A stretch of 64,000 nt of DNA from Ricinus communis (lineage: Eukaryota > Streptophyta > Magnoliopsida > Malpighiales > Euphorbiaceae). The notes under the pieces were generated by a model. The model saw only the letters and a list, made by a program, of their open reading frames with translations. It did not search any database and was not told the DNA's origin. The DNA is taken from NCBI RefSeq assembly GCF_019578655.1, contig NC_063257.1, positions 24,259,939-24,323,938 on the forward strand. Direction: 5' to 3'. Position numbers and translations under genes: made by a program. Positions 34,171-46,538 of this stretch are shown here, in pieces (the stretch's first letter is position 1; each line of letters begins with the position of its first letter).

Positions 34171-35498
34171 TGGCTTGTATTGTAATTACAACTAGAGCCA
34201 ATGCAGCCGTTTGGCATTGTGTAGTGAGAGCTTACTACACTTCAGCCTGATGATATATCATGGCCATTAGGATTTCCATTTGAGTCTTGACATTGGCCAT
34301 GTCATTCTGAACTACTTATAATTCTACCGCTTGAGATGCTTTAGTGTGTTCTTCCATTATGGTGCTTTATTGTCTAGTAAGTTGTCTACCGGACCTGATC
34401 TAAGCAATCGTGACCTTTAAAGAAATAAAGGTTAGAGATAATGTATGATGCATGTATGTGTGTATGCTATCTCCTTAAGCAAATACACTGTTCATGCTAG
34501 GAAGAGAAATGGCCGCAAGAAACAATTAGGTGCGGCATGAATGCATATGCAATATCCATCAAAGAGAAAAGTTAATAACCACTGATTGCATCAATCATAT
34601 CCAAGCATAAGTGCTCAAGCAGGTGTAAACAACCAAATCACTGATAATCACACTTTCATACAACACTGCCTTCTAATGATGGATGATGGCAAAGTCTTCT
34701 TTCCTAAGTGTTTTTGGCTTAGCTTGATCATTAAAAGGGGACAACCAAGGCTCCATCATCTCTAGCGAATGAAACCTAAGCATAGGTTAGCCCGTTATCG
34801 GACATTCTTCCTTTCGACATTGTGAGTCATATGTCTAAGAAAGTCCAGATATTCGCTCGACATTCCCTAGATATGTTTCTCAAATATTCATCATGAGAAT
34901 TTCTGAATATGGGCAGCCTAGATCGAATTTTTAGACACTAACAGAGGAATAAGATTGTGAATTGAAACCATTATGATCATAATGCACTTATGCTACTCTT
35001 TAATGTTTGTGTAGGTATTGCACCTTTGTGCCAATCCCAATGAGTAACGGCCTTTGAGTAACACAAAGTGTATTATGAAGACAATGATGAGGATTCACAA
35101 AGTTATTCCAAGCAAGCATACATTCATATGTTATTTGGGAACCTAGGGAAAGGATCTATGTTACTATATGAGCTTTGGTCGGGGTAAGCAGGCTTAGTTT
35201 TTCTTGGCAAGGAGAACCCTTTTTATACTGTAGGAGCCTTATTCCTTTTATATAGCTAGATCGAGTGTCGTCACTACTTGACACAATAAGCCTTTTACCC
35301 CCTAATACATGCACAAGGGTGATGGTCATCACTAATATGTGTCTTCTCCTATTCAAATGGAATTGGGATATCCCACATATTAGTGCCACTAAATGCGATA
35401 GGGTCTTCTTAACTCTAATGCGAATGATGCAAAGCTAGAGTAGTAAAACCAGAAAAACTAAAAGCCTTAGAGTCAATCAAAATCAACTTCTTATTATG
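34171..35498 (-). other. Leader of element D
   Basis: Untranslated leader between PBS and gag, no domain recognised. A 77-residue frame at 35156-35389 has no recognisable features. Confidence 0.5.
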
Positions 35499-35515
35499 TC
35501 CCAATAGAGTCGACA
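35499..35515 (-). other. Primer binding site of element D (tRNA-Arg type)
   Basis: The minus strand reads TGTCGACTCTATTGGGA, three to four mismatches from TGGCGACTCCACTGGGG, the tRNA-Arg-type site reported for Ogre/Tat elements. It follows the LTR end ...GCTCACA after one base. Confidence 0.65.
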
Positions 35516-36483
35516 CTGTGAGCGGGGCTTTTTAGGGCCCGCCCCAAGTGATTACAGCTATGTCCTTGTGTTAGAGGTTGTCTCATTCGTACTAGGCTTG
35601 ATTTAAAAGTGAGCCATCCGAGAGGAGGTCTCAAAGGATCATGACAACTGCGGTGACTGCGAAATATTGAAAAAGACTAAGAGTCACCACCTGGGTAAGA
35701 TAACTAGGAAAAAATAGAGATGGATGAAGGATGGCAGCTCGAATTCCTCGCGAGAGCCTAACTTTCCCCTTCCCCATAATAGAGATTTGGGTTCAAGAAT
35801 TTAGGTATGTACCGGAAAGGGGTTAGGCATCCCAAACACGCCCAGACACAGAGTCCAGCCTCCACTAAACTCTAAGACTTTTAGTTTTTCTAATTATATT
35901 AACTTAACTTGGTTACTACCCATTTTATTAGGAGGAGATTTTATTATCTTTATTAAACATGTATACATGAGGGAAAGACTAACCTAACACGCATCTACCT
36001 AAGTAGGAGGCGCATTAGTGCTGCTAATCCTAGGGGAGGTATGTCAGTACCTTATTATCTGACATGTGAAGACAACTAAGAACCAGTTGTTTTGTTTAGC
36101 ACGTAGGTGCCGGGTTCATTTTATCTTAGGTTAAGTAAATGAATAAAAGATGGAATGCGGGAACTCACATTGGTGAGTTGGTTCGTTTTAATAAGCATGT
36201 GACATAATTAATTAACCAAATCATTTTCAAGCAAAAAAGAAAATAAGCATGCTCATTTAACCTTAAACATGCCACAAATCATGCATTTAAAATCTAGTTA
36301 AGCACATTTAAGCATAAAGGCATATATTAATCCTAAAAACAACCTAAAACATACTTATAAACTTTAAATCAAACTTAAAACATGTTGGACAAAGTTTTAC
36401 ATGCTTAAGAACATCATTGGCATCAAGTAAGTACATATTTTATACCTCAAATCATTCAAACAGGAAAGAAATGAAGCTTCTAA

Positions 36484-36613
36484 AAGCTTACTCTACGTGG
36501 GGTAAGCCTTAGCCCAGGTGGGGTAAGCCTTAGCCCAGGTGGGCTAAGCGAAAGCCCACATCTGGTAAGCCTTAGCCCAGGTGGGCTAAGCGAAAGCCCA
36601 CATCTGGTAAGCT
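36484..36613. repeat. Tandem repeat in LTR of element D
   Basis: Units of the form TAAGCCTTAGCCCAGGTGGG then CTAAGCGAAAGCCCACATCTGG. Two complete copies of about 42 bp are preceded by shorter copies of the first half. The two half-units (TTAGCCCAGGTGGGCTAAG) form an internal inverted repeat, so each unit can fold. Confidence 0.85.
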
Positions 36614-37359
36614 TACAGGAGCTTCACAAAGGCATAACAAGGACGTTTTTTTAGCAAACCTAACACCCAAACATCAATGCATAAGTAAAAATTAAGATAT
36701 TAGGAGCATAAAATATAACCAAAACTAATGTCAATCCAAATTTTTGGCGCTCAAAGTAAGTGGGTATAAAGTTGGTAAGAATGGGATTTAGGTGTTTTTT
36801 ATGAGAAAAGATGATGACTTGAGGGTTTTTTTATGTATTAGGTTGATGGAGTGGCTCAAAGGGGATGAGTTGAAATGGTTTTGAAAGTGTTTAGGTGATC
36901 AAGTATGTGTTTTGGGGAATAGGTATGGATAATAGATATTTTGGAGGTGTACGTGTATGGAAGAAGATCAAAAGTGGAACCTTTAAGGATTTTGGTGTGT
37001 TTTAGAAGAAGAAATGTTACTAGAACAATGTGGGAGGCTAAGGTTTCAAGTGTGGTTGAGTGTATGAGTGTAGGTAGTTGTGGCTAGAGTTCTTGGATAG
37101 AAAATAGGATCATTATATATGATAAAGTTAAGGTTTTTAAGGCTTAGAGAGGTGGTCGGTGATTGGTTGATGAAGATGGATGGTCAAGGATGAGTTTTTA
37201 AGGGTTTACAGGTGTTTCTTATATTAGCATGTGTCCCTAGGGGAATTCTAGCTGTCAAAGGCTCAAAAATTGATGTAGATAGTCTTATGAAGGTTAAACC
37301 CATGTGGAGTAATCGCACGTGGGCTTAGCCTGAATCATAGGTTTGAGGCAAGCGACTTA

Positions 37360-37773
37360 GGGCCTGTTTACTTAGAGAAAACTGTCATTTTTCTAGAAAA
37401 CTTTTCAAATGAAAATATAAAATAGAACTTTGTGTTTACTTGTGGTATTTTTCTAAAATGAAAATAGAAAACAGTTTTTTATGTTTTCAAAATTATAACT
37501 AAACTTTGAAAAACTTTTGAAGACAAGTTTAACATGTTTTTTATGTTTTTCTTTGTATAAGAAGTCACTTATTTTCAAATGAAAACAAAGAGTTTTCACT
37601 TCATTTATTCTAAGTCTACCCTTTATACTTAAAATATTACCTAAATAGAAAATAAAAAATTTTCTATAAAGTAAACATGTTTTACAAATTTTACAAATTT
37701 TCTATTAAAATGAAATTTTCCTTAAAAACTAGCAAATGAAAATGGAAAACATTCTCTACAAGTAAACATGCCC
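37360..37773. mobile_element. Tourist-like (PIF/Harbinger-type) MITE
   Basis: 414 bp with terminal inverted repeats GGGCCTGTTTACTTAGAGA and, at the other end, the complement of GGGCATGTTTACTTGTAGAGA. It is flanked by TTA at 37357-37359 and 37774-37776. The interior is A/T-rich and imperfectly palindromic (many TTTTC / GAAAA runs). No coding capacity. TTA duplication and the GGGCCTGTTT end are typical of Tourist-like elements (family knowledge). Confidence 0.85.
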
Positions 37774-38329
37774 TTAGGGTTTTGAGCCGGGTGACATTTT
37801 TGGGCTCCGATTTTATATTTTTAAGGGTTTTTGAGGATTCTTTCTATCTCTTCAGTCCATTCCAGAAGTTCTCAATGTCCGTAGAAGCCTTTCAGAGTTA
37901 CTTCTCGTTGCTACTCAAAGTTCACTCTATCGGACTTATCCTAGTCTCGTTATCGAGCTTACATAACGGATGAGCAAAAGTTAAGTAATAACACCACGTT
38001 AGACTAATTCTTCTCCACTATTGTGTTTGTTACATGTAATCATGGTTTCCTTAATTGTATTGCTAGGTGTAATCCTTGAATATAGGAACTGAATGCTCTC
38101 TTGTAACTACTATATATGTGTATTATATCATGCTTATATCATCACGAATATCAATTAGTTTATTTCAATTCTTATTTGCTATTACTTTTAACTTTTTTAT
38201 GAGATATATGTTAATACAAGTTTCGATTGATTAATACTTTAAAACATATAAACTATGAGTAGCATCTTTTTATGTATATTTGACTTGATGATTATTAGAT
38301 TGTTCTTTTAATTATTTTGGTTGTTATAA

Positions 38330-38330
<1 letters not shown>

Positions 38331-38372
<42 letters not shown>
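38331..38372. repeat. (CA)n(TA)n microsatellite
   Basis: About 30 bases of CA repeats run into about 12 of TA. It lies some 340 bp left of the MULE terminus. Confidence 0.95.
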
Positions 38373-38713
38373 ATTTTGTTACAAAACAGCTCTGGTATTA
38401 GGCTCCATTTAAACTAAATATTTGTCCAACAGACCGGCTTAATTCCCTTCCAAATGGTCTTCCAACATCTTTCAAATGATCTTTATGTTATAAATGTTGC
38501 TATTCTTTTATGCAGAGGTCCCTACCTCTCATTTTGGTGTCTAATGAAATTCATGTTTTTTTAAAAAAGAAAAAAGAAAAAAGTGATTCTAGATGTTGTT
38601 CAAAATTGACGGGATAAGAATTGAAGAATTTCATTACAAATTTAAGAAGTCGGTGTCCTTTATAAAAATAAACATTATTAAAAGTTTTGTGTGTGTGTAT
38701 ATATTTATAGATT

Positions 38714-38914
38714 ATGGGAAAGTTGTGCAGATTTGACTCTAATGTTTTAGCGTCTTGTCACATTGGACCCTTATATTTTTTTAGACTTAATTATGAACTT
38801 AATATTCAAAAAACAGACAGTTTATACACTTATTGTAACGGCAAACCAAATTTCATTTTCTCCCATTACCCTTTTGCTGACATGTCTTTATACTTAGACA
38901 ACTAAGTAAATGGC
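38714..38914 (+). repeat. Left terminal inverted repeat of the MULE
   Basis: Pairs along its length with the reverse complement of 43814-44014, with a moderate number of substitutions and small indels. Confidence 0.9.
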
Positions 38915-39468
38915 TTGGTGTTACCCCCAAAAAAACCCTAAAACCCAACTACCCAAAATTAATCTCCAAATTGATTTTATTATGGAACCCTAAATTGATT
39001 TCTCAAATGACTAAAATTCTCTAATCCTTACAAAACACCATTTTAGAAACGAAATCCTCTTTGGTTATGAAATAACTTGTAGCAACATTGAAGGGCCAGT
39101 TTTAGCAGAAAGAAGATTCTACTAAAAGAGATAAGAGAGTTATTCACTCGAAAAGAGATAAGAGACAAAGTGTATTGTTCTACCGAAAAAGACAAGGTAA
39201 TCCTTTGGTTTTGGACCACAAACTATTTGGACCACTTATATGACTTTAGAATGTAATAAAATAAGCTACGTTGATTAATTTAAGCGGAAAAGTTATAATT
39301 TTTAATTGTTTAGTGCCTATGACTTTATGACTGAAGTTAATAATTAAATATTTTAAAAATAATTTAGTATTGTTAACATCTGTGCTTTACTTTTAATATT
39401 TTTTAATTATTTGTTTATTGGTCTCAAATTTTTTTATTAATTTATTTACATATTTTATTTATTGTAGA

Positions 39469-42400
39469 ATGAATGATATTGTGGATGTGTATTTTAATTA
39501 TGGTGGTGAGGATTTATGATCCTCAGTTGAATTATGTGAATGAGGAGTAGATATGTGTTATGACTTTTATATAGATTACTTGACTTATTTTGACATTAGG
39601 GATAGATATTTACAAAAACTAGGGTTTAATAATGTTTCTATCACATTCATTCTTGAATCTGGAAAAGCACTAATGATGGTTTATTTCTACTAAAAGATGA
39701 TGGGGGTATTAGGAAGGTTTTACATTATATTAGAAATAATTCTCGGGTAAGAGAAATAGAGATATATGCTACTCATGATGTTGATATTCCTCATATTGTT
39801 AAGCCTTTGTTGGCTATTGAAGGACCTATGGATAGAGAGGCTAGGAAAGGAAGGAATAAAGAGGCAATAGGTGGGGAGGGAGTGAATGAGGCAGTAGATG
39901 GGAAGGAGTGAATGAGACAGTGATAGGGAGGGAGGGAATGAATAAGGTAGTAGGTGGAAAGGGAGTGAATGAGATAGTAGGTGGGGAGGGAGTGAATGAG
40001 GCTATGAATACTAAGGGTACTAATGAATCATTTTTAGATGAGGGTGTAAGTGTTGTTTTGAATGAGTCTTTGTCATAATGCAATATAAACATATCTACAC
40101 AATGTAGCCAAGTTAATAATGTAGCAAATTATGAAAATACAACTAAGAGTGAGGATGATAATGATGATGGCAGTGAGTGTGAGGATTCTAGTGTGAATGA
40201 TATGAATGTATCACATAAAGAGAGGGTTAATTATGATGAGGAAGATGGCAGACCTAACTTTGTATTAGGTATGACCTTTACAGATACAAAGGAAGTTAGA
40301 GAAACATTAGCTAGGTACGCAGTAGTAAGGGAGGTTACATTTAAGACCTAATGAACTAACTTTAATCAGGGCAAAATGTGTTATAGAAGAAAGCTGCCCT
40401 TTTGTTATTTTGATATCTAAAGATGGGAAGAACCCTGGTTTAGTTGTTAAGACGTTGTGTGTTGAGCATGTATGTTTTAGGACATTTCATAACCCTAGTT
40501 GTACAATAATATATTTAGCTAAGTATTTCAAAAAGACATTGATTAATAAACCTCAAACTGAACTGAAACAACTTAAGGAGGTTGTTGAGCAAGAACTAAA
40601 AGTGAAAGTTAGTATGACCAAGTGCAAAAGAGTTAACCAAATGGTCATGCAGGAAATGAGTGGTAGTTATAAAGTAGAATTTAGTTACCTAGAAGCTTAT
40701 GCAACTGTAGTCAAAAGGTCTAATCTTAGGAATACTTGTGAGATTGAACTGTGTAAGAGTGTTTGAAAGAGGTCAAGAGAGTGTTTAAAAGGATGTTTGG
40801 TTGTTGTGATGCATGTAAAAAGGGGTTAGGTGAGGGGTTGTAGGCCTATTATAGGATTAGATGGATGTTTCTTGAAGAGTGTATGCAAGGGTCAAATACT
40901 GGCAGCTATTGGTAAAGATGCAGATGAACAGAGGTTCCAATTACCTGGGCAATCATTGACAAAGAAAATAAGTTCAATTAGAGGAGGTTATTAGAGTGGC
41001 TGGTGAAAGAACTTGGGCTTGGTGATGGAAGCAAGTTGACAATCATGTCAGACATGCAAAAAGTATGTTTATTAAACTATATATTGTTTGTTTGTCTTAC
41101 TGATATTTATTGATGTATTTGTGGATAGTGTTGTTTTCAGGGGTTAATTCATGCTATTAAGGTGGTTTTACCTCAAGTCGAGCATAGATAGTGTGCGAGA
41201 CACATCTATGCCAATTAATCAAAGAAATATAGAGGTGGAGAATTCTGCAAGAAGTTCTAAATATATGCATGGAGCACATATGAGGAATAGTTCAAAGACA
41301 ACTTGAAATACTTAGGAGAATTAAGCAAGAAGGCAGTAGAAGATTTGATGAATATGCTCCTCACAACTAGTGCAAGGCATATTTTAGTAGTAGAAGTAGT
41401 AGTTTTTATATGGACAACAACATCTTAGATTCATTCAATTCATAAGAGAAATAAAACACAAGCCTATCATTTCAATGCTTGAGGACATAAGGATTCAAAC
41501 CCTAAATAGAATTTATGAAAATAGGAATACTACTCAGAAATGGAGATATAAATGGAGTCCAACTTGCATGGAGTTTTATCAAGAAAATAAGGAGTTAGCT
41601 TCATTTAATTGTTTTGTGATTTTTAATGATGATGTGGGCTTCAAGATTAGTGAAGGATTAGACAAGCACAGTGTTTTTAGATAGAAGGTTGTGCACCTGC
41701 AGAGCATGCGACCTAACAGATATCCTATGTTCTCATTCAATATGTGTTATTACCATCTCAAGTTAGATCCACTATAACACATAACTCATTGATACAACAA
41801 GTCTAGCTTTCAAAAGACTTATGAAACTCCAATACAACCTGTGCTATTGAGCGTCCTCCTATACCCAAAATGACTGGTAGGCCTAAGAAGAGAAGGATAA
41901 AAGGTGCTAATGAGAGTAATAGCACCTCTAGGCTTTGAAGATTATCCAAGAAAGGAAAGCCACAAAGTTGTGGCATTTGTAACCAAGAAGGTCATAATAA
42001 GGTTAATTGTCTAGTAAAAATAAAGAAGTCTGTGCAATTTTTTTAATTAATTCATAGCCTCTTTTTTCTTCCAATTAACTAACAGTTTTCATAGCTTAAT
42101 CTTAGGGAGCAGCACGACCTACTCAGGCAACACAACCTACTCAGGCAACACAATCAACTATAATTATAACTACAACTGCAACTGCAAGTTCAACAAGGAC
42201 TTTAGAAGGAAGATTTAATAGAGGTCCAAGAAAGAAAGTATATGGAATGGGGTGCTATGTGGATGAAGCTACTGGAGGAACAACTTTGAATGTAACGTAT
42301 TTTTAATATTTCAATTGCTTGGGTTTTTTAATAATTATTCATGCCTTGTGTTTGAGTGGTTGTGTTCAGTGGCAGCCTAGCATGAGAGATGAAAGAAATG

Positions 42401-42640
42401 TTTGTATGGTGTTTCTCAAACTAGGACTGATGCTGATGTTAATACAAGAGTTCCAAATCCCAAATGAAAAAGATATTAAGAAAGAAAAGTCACAAGATGG
42501 GAACACATCCAATACAACCAACTTGAGAAAAGTCATCTTCAAAGGTGATGGAACTAATATAACTTATGCAGTTGATTTACCTTTTCAACTACCTAGTTTA
42601 TAGTGGATTGGAAGGCCATGCATAACATCGAGCCGGCTAC
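39469..42640 (+). pseudogene. MURA-type Mutator transposase remnant
   Basis: The probable start MNDIVDVYFNYGGEDL at 39469 follows an acceptor-like TTGTAG. A GA-rich minisatellite (39843-40010) and an acidic stretch follow. Next come NFVLGMTFTDTKEVRETLAR (MuDR N-terminal domain), an open piece 40410-40766 (VVKTLCVEHVCFRTFHNPSC), then PIIGLDGCFLKSVCKGQILA with the catalytic D of the MULE domain. VEHR.CARHIYAN follows near 41190, then KPIISMLEDIR and a KWSPTC block in 41460-41684, a SWIM-like R.C.CRACDLTD.LCSH, GRPKKRR, and a zinc knuckle CGICNQEGHNKVNC at 41969-42010. C-terminal exons run to about 42640 (GMGCYVDEATGGTTLN, then VIFKGDGTNITYAVDLPFQL). Numerous stops. Confidence 0.88.
39843..40010 (+). 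repeat. GA-rich minisatellite in the MURA 5' coding region
   Basis: Roughly five imperfect copies of a unit like GGAGGGAGTGAATGAGGCAG plus TAGGTGG, about 35-40 bp each. Copies differ in length, so the array shifts frame. Confidence 0.8.
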
Positions 42641-43064
42641 AGTAGTAAATGAAGAAATAAATTAGTCAGTAAAAGGACAAAGGGAAAACACCAATTTAAT
42701 CTGGGACCATTCTTGAACATTTTGTTAATTACTTTAACTTTTTTAGACATAGGACTTTTGTAAACTGAATTTAGTGATGTCCAAGTTCAGTTGGTATAAG
42801 TTCCATAAGAACTTTATTTAGTGTAGTGTAGACAGCATAATAACTAGAAGATTTCTGAAAGCTTTTGTTGGATAAACAACTTTATAGCTTGATATTGTGA
42901 TTTTCAATTATCAATATTTGTCAATGCAATGTGTTTTTTTGCTTATACTTCATTCTTATTACCATTCAACTTATTTCTACAACACTATCAAAAGAACTTC
43001 TAGATATAAAATTATGTCAACTATTGGTAACAATCATCTTAATTGAATTATAATTTAGGTTACA

Positions 43065-43608
43065 TCATAATTCAACTTCATGATCAAAAACTAATATCAT
43101 ATAAATTATAAAGACAACAAATATAAATAGCACAACAAACACCAATATGTTCATCTTTTTCACTGCATTTCAAAGCTCCATTATCTCTTTCTCTGGACCA
43201 TTCTTCATTTGGCTAAGCTCAAGCCACAGATTTTGTATTTTCATGTCAATATCATCACTTCCACACAACCCCTCATCACTCCTTCTAGCCTGCCTTAGCT
43301 GCCTATTCACTAATACCAATATTGTGTTTTCAAACTTCAACCCATTAATCACATCATTAGCCTTACTTATTTGTATGGCTTATCATGCCATTCAAGTACC
43401 CACATCCCCCATCCTGCATAATTTTTATGGAAAGTACACGAGATTACTAAGCTTTAAAGAATCAATTCAATTCACCCAAATTAAGTATAAAACAATTACC
43501 TTGTAATTAGGACACCCATAAAACTGCCTTCCTAGATTTTTTTTCAGTCCATGAAGTCCACTTTGGATAGTCACATATTGTTGGACGTCTAGGATATTTA
43601 ACCTCCAT
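43065..43608 (-). pseudogene. GRF-type zinc finger protein remnant carried by the MULE
   Basis: On the minus strand from 43608 the frame reads MEVKYPRRPTICDYPKWTSW. After a one-base shift in an A run it reads LGRQFYGCPNYK, followed by a GT donor-like site at the exon end. A second exon gives CGY (shift) LEWHDKPYK, then a helical charged stretch from 43352 (INGLKFENTILVLVNRQLRQ). An in-frame TGA ends it at 43170. Beyond that stop the same frame runs AVKKMNILVFVVLFIFVVF, a clear membrane segment, to a stop at 43065. GRF finger plus helix plus C-terminal membrane anchor is a known plant protein layout. At least two frameshifts and one stop, so not functional. Confidence 0.75.
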
Positions 43609-43813
43609 GTTACTCCTTTTTTTGTTGTCTTCGTTTCTCGAATTCAATGTTGAACGCGATGTTGACAAAGAAACGGCTATTGGCTTATCTTAATTTTAGT
43701 TTTCTACAATGTTTTCTTCAATTTTATGTTTTAGGATTTTTAATTTGGAGATTAATTTGAAGAAGAAGAAGAAGAACAGTATAGAGTTGAGCAATGGTTA
43801 TATTAGGATATGG

Positions 43814-44008
43814 AGCCACTTACTTACGTGTCAGTAAGTATAAAGACACGTTAGCAAAAGGGTAATGAGAGAATAAAGTTTGGTTTAGCATTACAGAAAA
43901 TGTATAAAAACAGTCGGTTTTTTGAATATTAAGATCATAATTGAGCCAAAAAAATATGAGAGTCTAATGTAACAAAACGCTAAAACATTAAGGTCAAATC
44001 TGCACATT

Positions 44009-44014
<6 letters not shown>
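43814..44014 (-). repeat. Right terminal inverted repeat of the MULE
   Basis: Reverse complement partner of 38714-38914; the outermost bases are TTTTTCAT before a (TA)n run. Confidence 0.9.
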
Positions 44015-44054
<40 letters not shown>

Positions 44055-46468
44055 GAATTGACCTAATAAAAAGTAATCGTGACAGTGAAGAATTAGGTTT
44101 GGTGGGAGGTATAGTCTAACAAATCCAGATTCAGACTTTGTTAAAGAGAAAAACCCTTTATTAAGATTTAGATAATAAGACTAGATTTAATTATGGGTTA
44201 GTTCTTTTAACATACTTGAATTATATCAAATTATATTAGTAGATTTTTGTGTTTTTAATAATTACTTTAATATTTCTATTTTTTAATTCTATTAAACTAT
44301 TACGTCCTTAAGTTAAAAATAGACGTTAAATGTAAATAAAAAATTCTAATATACTCCTAATAAATTAAATATTTTAACATCCCTGAGTTTTGTTAAATGA
44401 TATTAGTAAATCCCTTTCTTTTCATGATTAAATTTAACATTCCTCTTTTTATTATGTTAAACTACATATTGTTCAGTTAAAAATAAATACTAGATGAATT
44501 TAAAATATCAATTTACCTTATATTAGTATTAAATAAAATTAAAATATCGATTTACTTTCACTAATATTACTATAATATTACTATATTAGTACCACCGGTG
44601 ATAGTTAACTCGAAGCTTAGTATATATAATTTTTCTACAATTTATTTATATATTAAAAGATATATGATTAAAAATTATACATTTTTTATTTAACTTAATA
44701 TTAATTAACTTGATTAATTATAAAAAAGATCATCTTATAAAATCTTTTTATGTAATTTTATATAAGGTATTTGTTTTTAGTTAAAGTATCTTAGTGCAAA
44801 TCTAAATTTTTTTTAAAATTCCTATAATAATTTATAACTTTAACTTTTAAATATTAAAGTATTTAAATTTTAAGTATAAATTTAGGCTAATTATTTTAAT
44901 ATTTTTGAGAAAGATGTTAAAATCGATATATATATATATATATGAAATCAATGTTTTAACATTGTTTTCTCTCTTCTACATGGTATATTATATGAATTGT
45001 AAGCTATTTTCTTAATTTTTAGAGAAATCATTTTAATATTTTCTTACTATTGTGTATAAAGTATTATATTATAATTTTAATATCTTAATTGTGATATATA
45101 ATTATTTCACTTTTCTCTATTTTTTTAATTTTTTTTCATAACTTCCACCTTAGATTAGTGCAACATAAAACAACTTAATTATAAACCTCAATTATTTTAT
45201 AATCTATTTCTTTAAATTATTTTTTTATAATTTCAGCTTTTAATTCTTTTTAAATTTTTTATTTTCATAATTTAATTAGTATCTTATTAATTAAAAACTT
45301 TATTTTTTTCTTTTTACTCGTCACATTCGTGCTCATTTATATCCTTCATTTCTCTTTTCATTCTATCTTACATATATTTCATTAAGATTATTTTGACATA
45401 GTTTAGTTTCAAGTAAAAAGAATTTGACAATAGAATTAATTATTATATTAATAAATAAAGTATTTTAAATATATTTAATAAAAGATAATTTCTAAATTAG
45501 GTTTTTTTATATAATTTAATAAATCTCTCTCTCTCTATATATATATATATAAGAGCAATGTTTTAATATTATTTTTCTCTATCCTACATGATATGTCATA
45601 TGATTTCTAAACTATTTTCTTTTAGCTTTTAGATAATTAATCTATTCTAACATATTTTTCTACTATTTTAAAGAACATTATGTTACAACTTCCAACGCTT
45701 TAATTAGGATATTTAATTATTTCATACTCCTATACCCGTATGGATTCTTATTTATTATTTTCACTTTAAATGATTTCTTTTTCAGATATTATATTACAAT
45801 ATACAACACCTTAACTATAATATTTAATAGTCCTTTTTTTCTCCAAATTCTTCTTTATAATTTTAATTTTTGATTAGATTTTTTAAGATTTTATATTCTC
45901 ATAGTTGAATAATTACCTTATCAATTAAAGAACTACTTTCTAATTATAATATTTATATTTATTTATACCTTTCATCCATCATTGCATTCTATCTTAAATA
46001 TATTCCAATGAAATTATTTTGATATGGTTCAATTTCAAATAAAGAATTCAGTTAATTAAATATTAGTTTTTAGATTAGATTTTCTATAATTTAGTAAACT
46101 AAAAAATAACATAAGATATTTTTATTTTTATTTTTATGTAAGTAAAGTAAGAAAATATTACTAAATTATATACTTAAAATATATAAAATACTAAATAAAT
46201 AAAAAATATTAAAAATAAATTAATAATCTAACATTAAATTAAGTTATAACATCATTATTTAATTTGATTCGATTTATGTTCATAATATATTTATTTTATT
46301 TTATTTTATGAGAATCTATTTATTTATTTTTATATAGATATTATGAATATAGTAGAAGAAAAGTGCAGAGTTCAAATTATAGAAAATTATTCAATCATGT
46401 AGAAAGAGATAATAAATTTTTTTGGTGAATGAATTTATCGTTGTCAAAATTAATAATTATTTAAAAAT

Positions 46469-46538
<70 letters not shown>

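Larger units (their letters stand above)
35517..37980 (-). repeat. 5' LTR of Tat-like element D
   Basis: Begins TGTGAGCGGGGC at 35517 (LTR 3' end on the minus strand). It shares many landmarks with 26011-26669 in the same orientation. It carries a 42-bp tandem repeat (36484-36613) and a Tourist-like MITE (37360-37773). The outer end is not precisely located; no target duplication was found. Confidence 0.55.
38714..44014 (+). mobile_element. Mutator-like element (MULE) with long terminal inverted repeats
   Basis: 5301 bp bounded by inverted repeats of about 201 bp (38714-38914 and 43814-44014). Both read inwards ATG..AAA.TGTGCAGATTTGA, then TAATGTTTTAGCGT, and both end near AAGTAA.TGGCT. Between them are a decayed MURA transposase on the plus strand and a GRF zinc-finger pseudogene on the minus strand. 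The flanks are TA-rich microsatellite sequence, so a 9-bp target duplication cannot be recognised. Confidence 0.92.

Noticed and set aside
39841..40092. Minus-strand Pro/Ser/Thr-rich frame
   Set aside because: Antisense of the GA-rich minisatellite in the MURA gene.
43147..43506. 119-residue plus-strand frame in the MULE
   Set aside because: Exactly antisense to the GRF-type pseudogene, which explains the sequence better (zinc-finger residues, splice-like sites, membrane segment).
38705..44023. 9-bp target duplication of the MULE
   Set aside because: Flanking 9-mers (TTATAGATT and ATATATATA) do not match; both lie in TA-rich sequence so no claim can be made.
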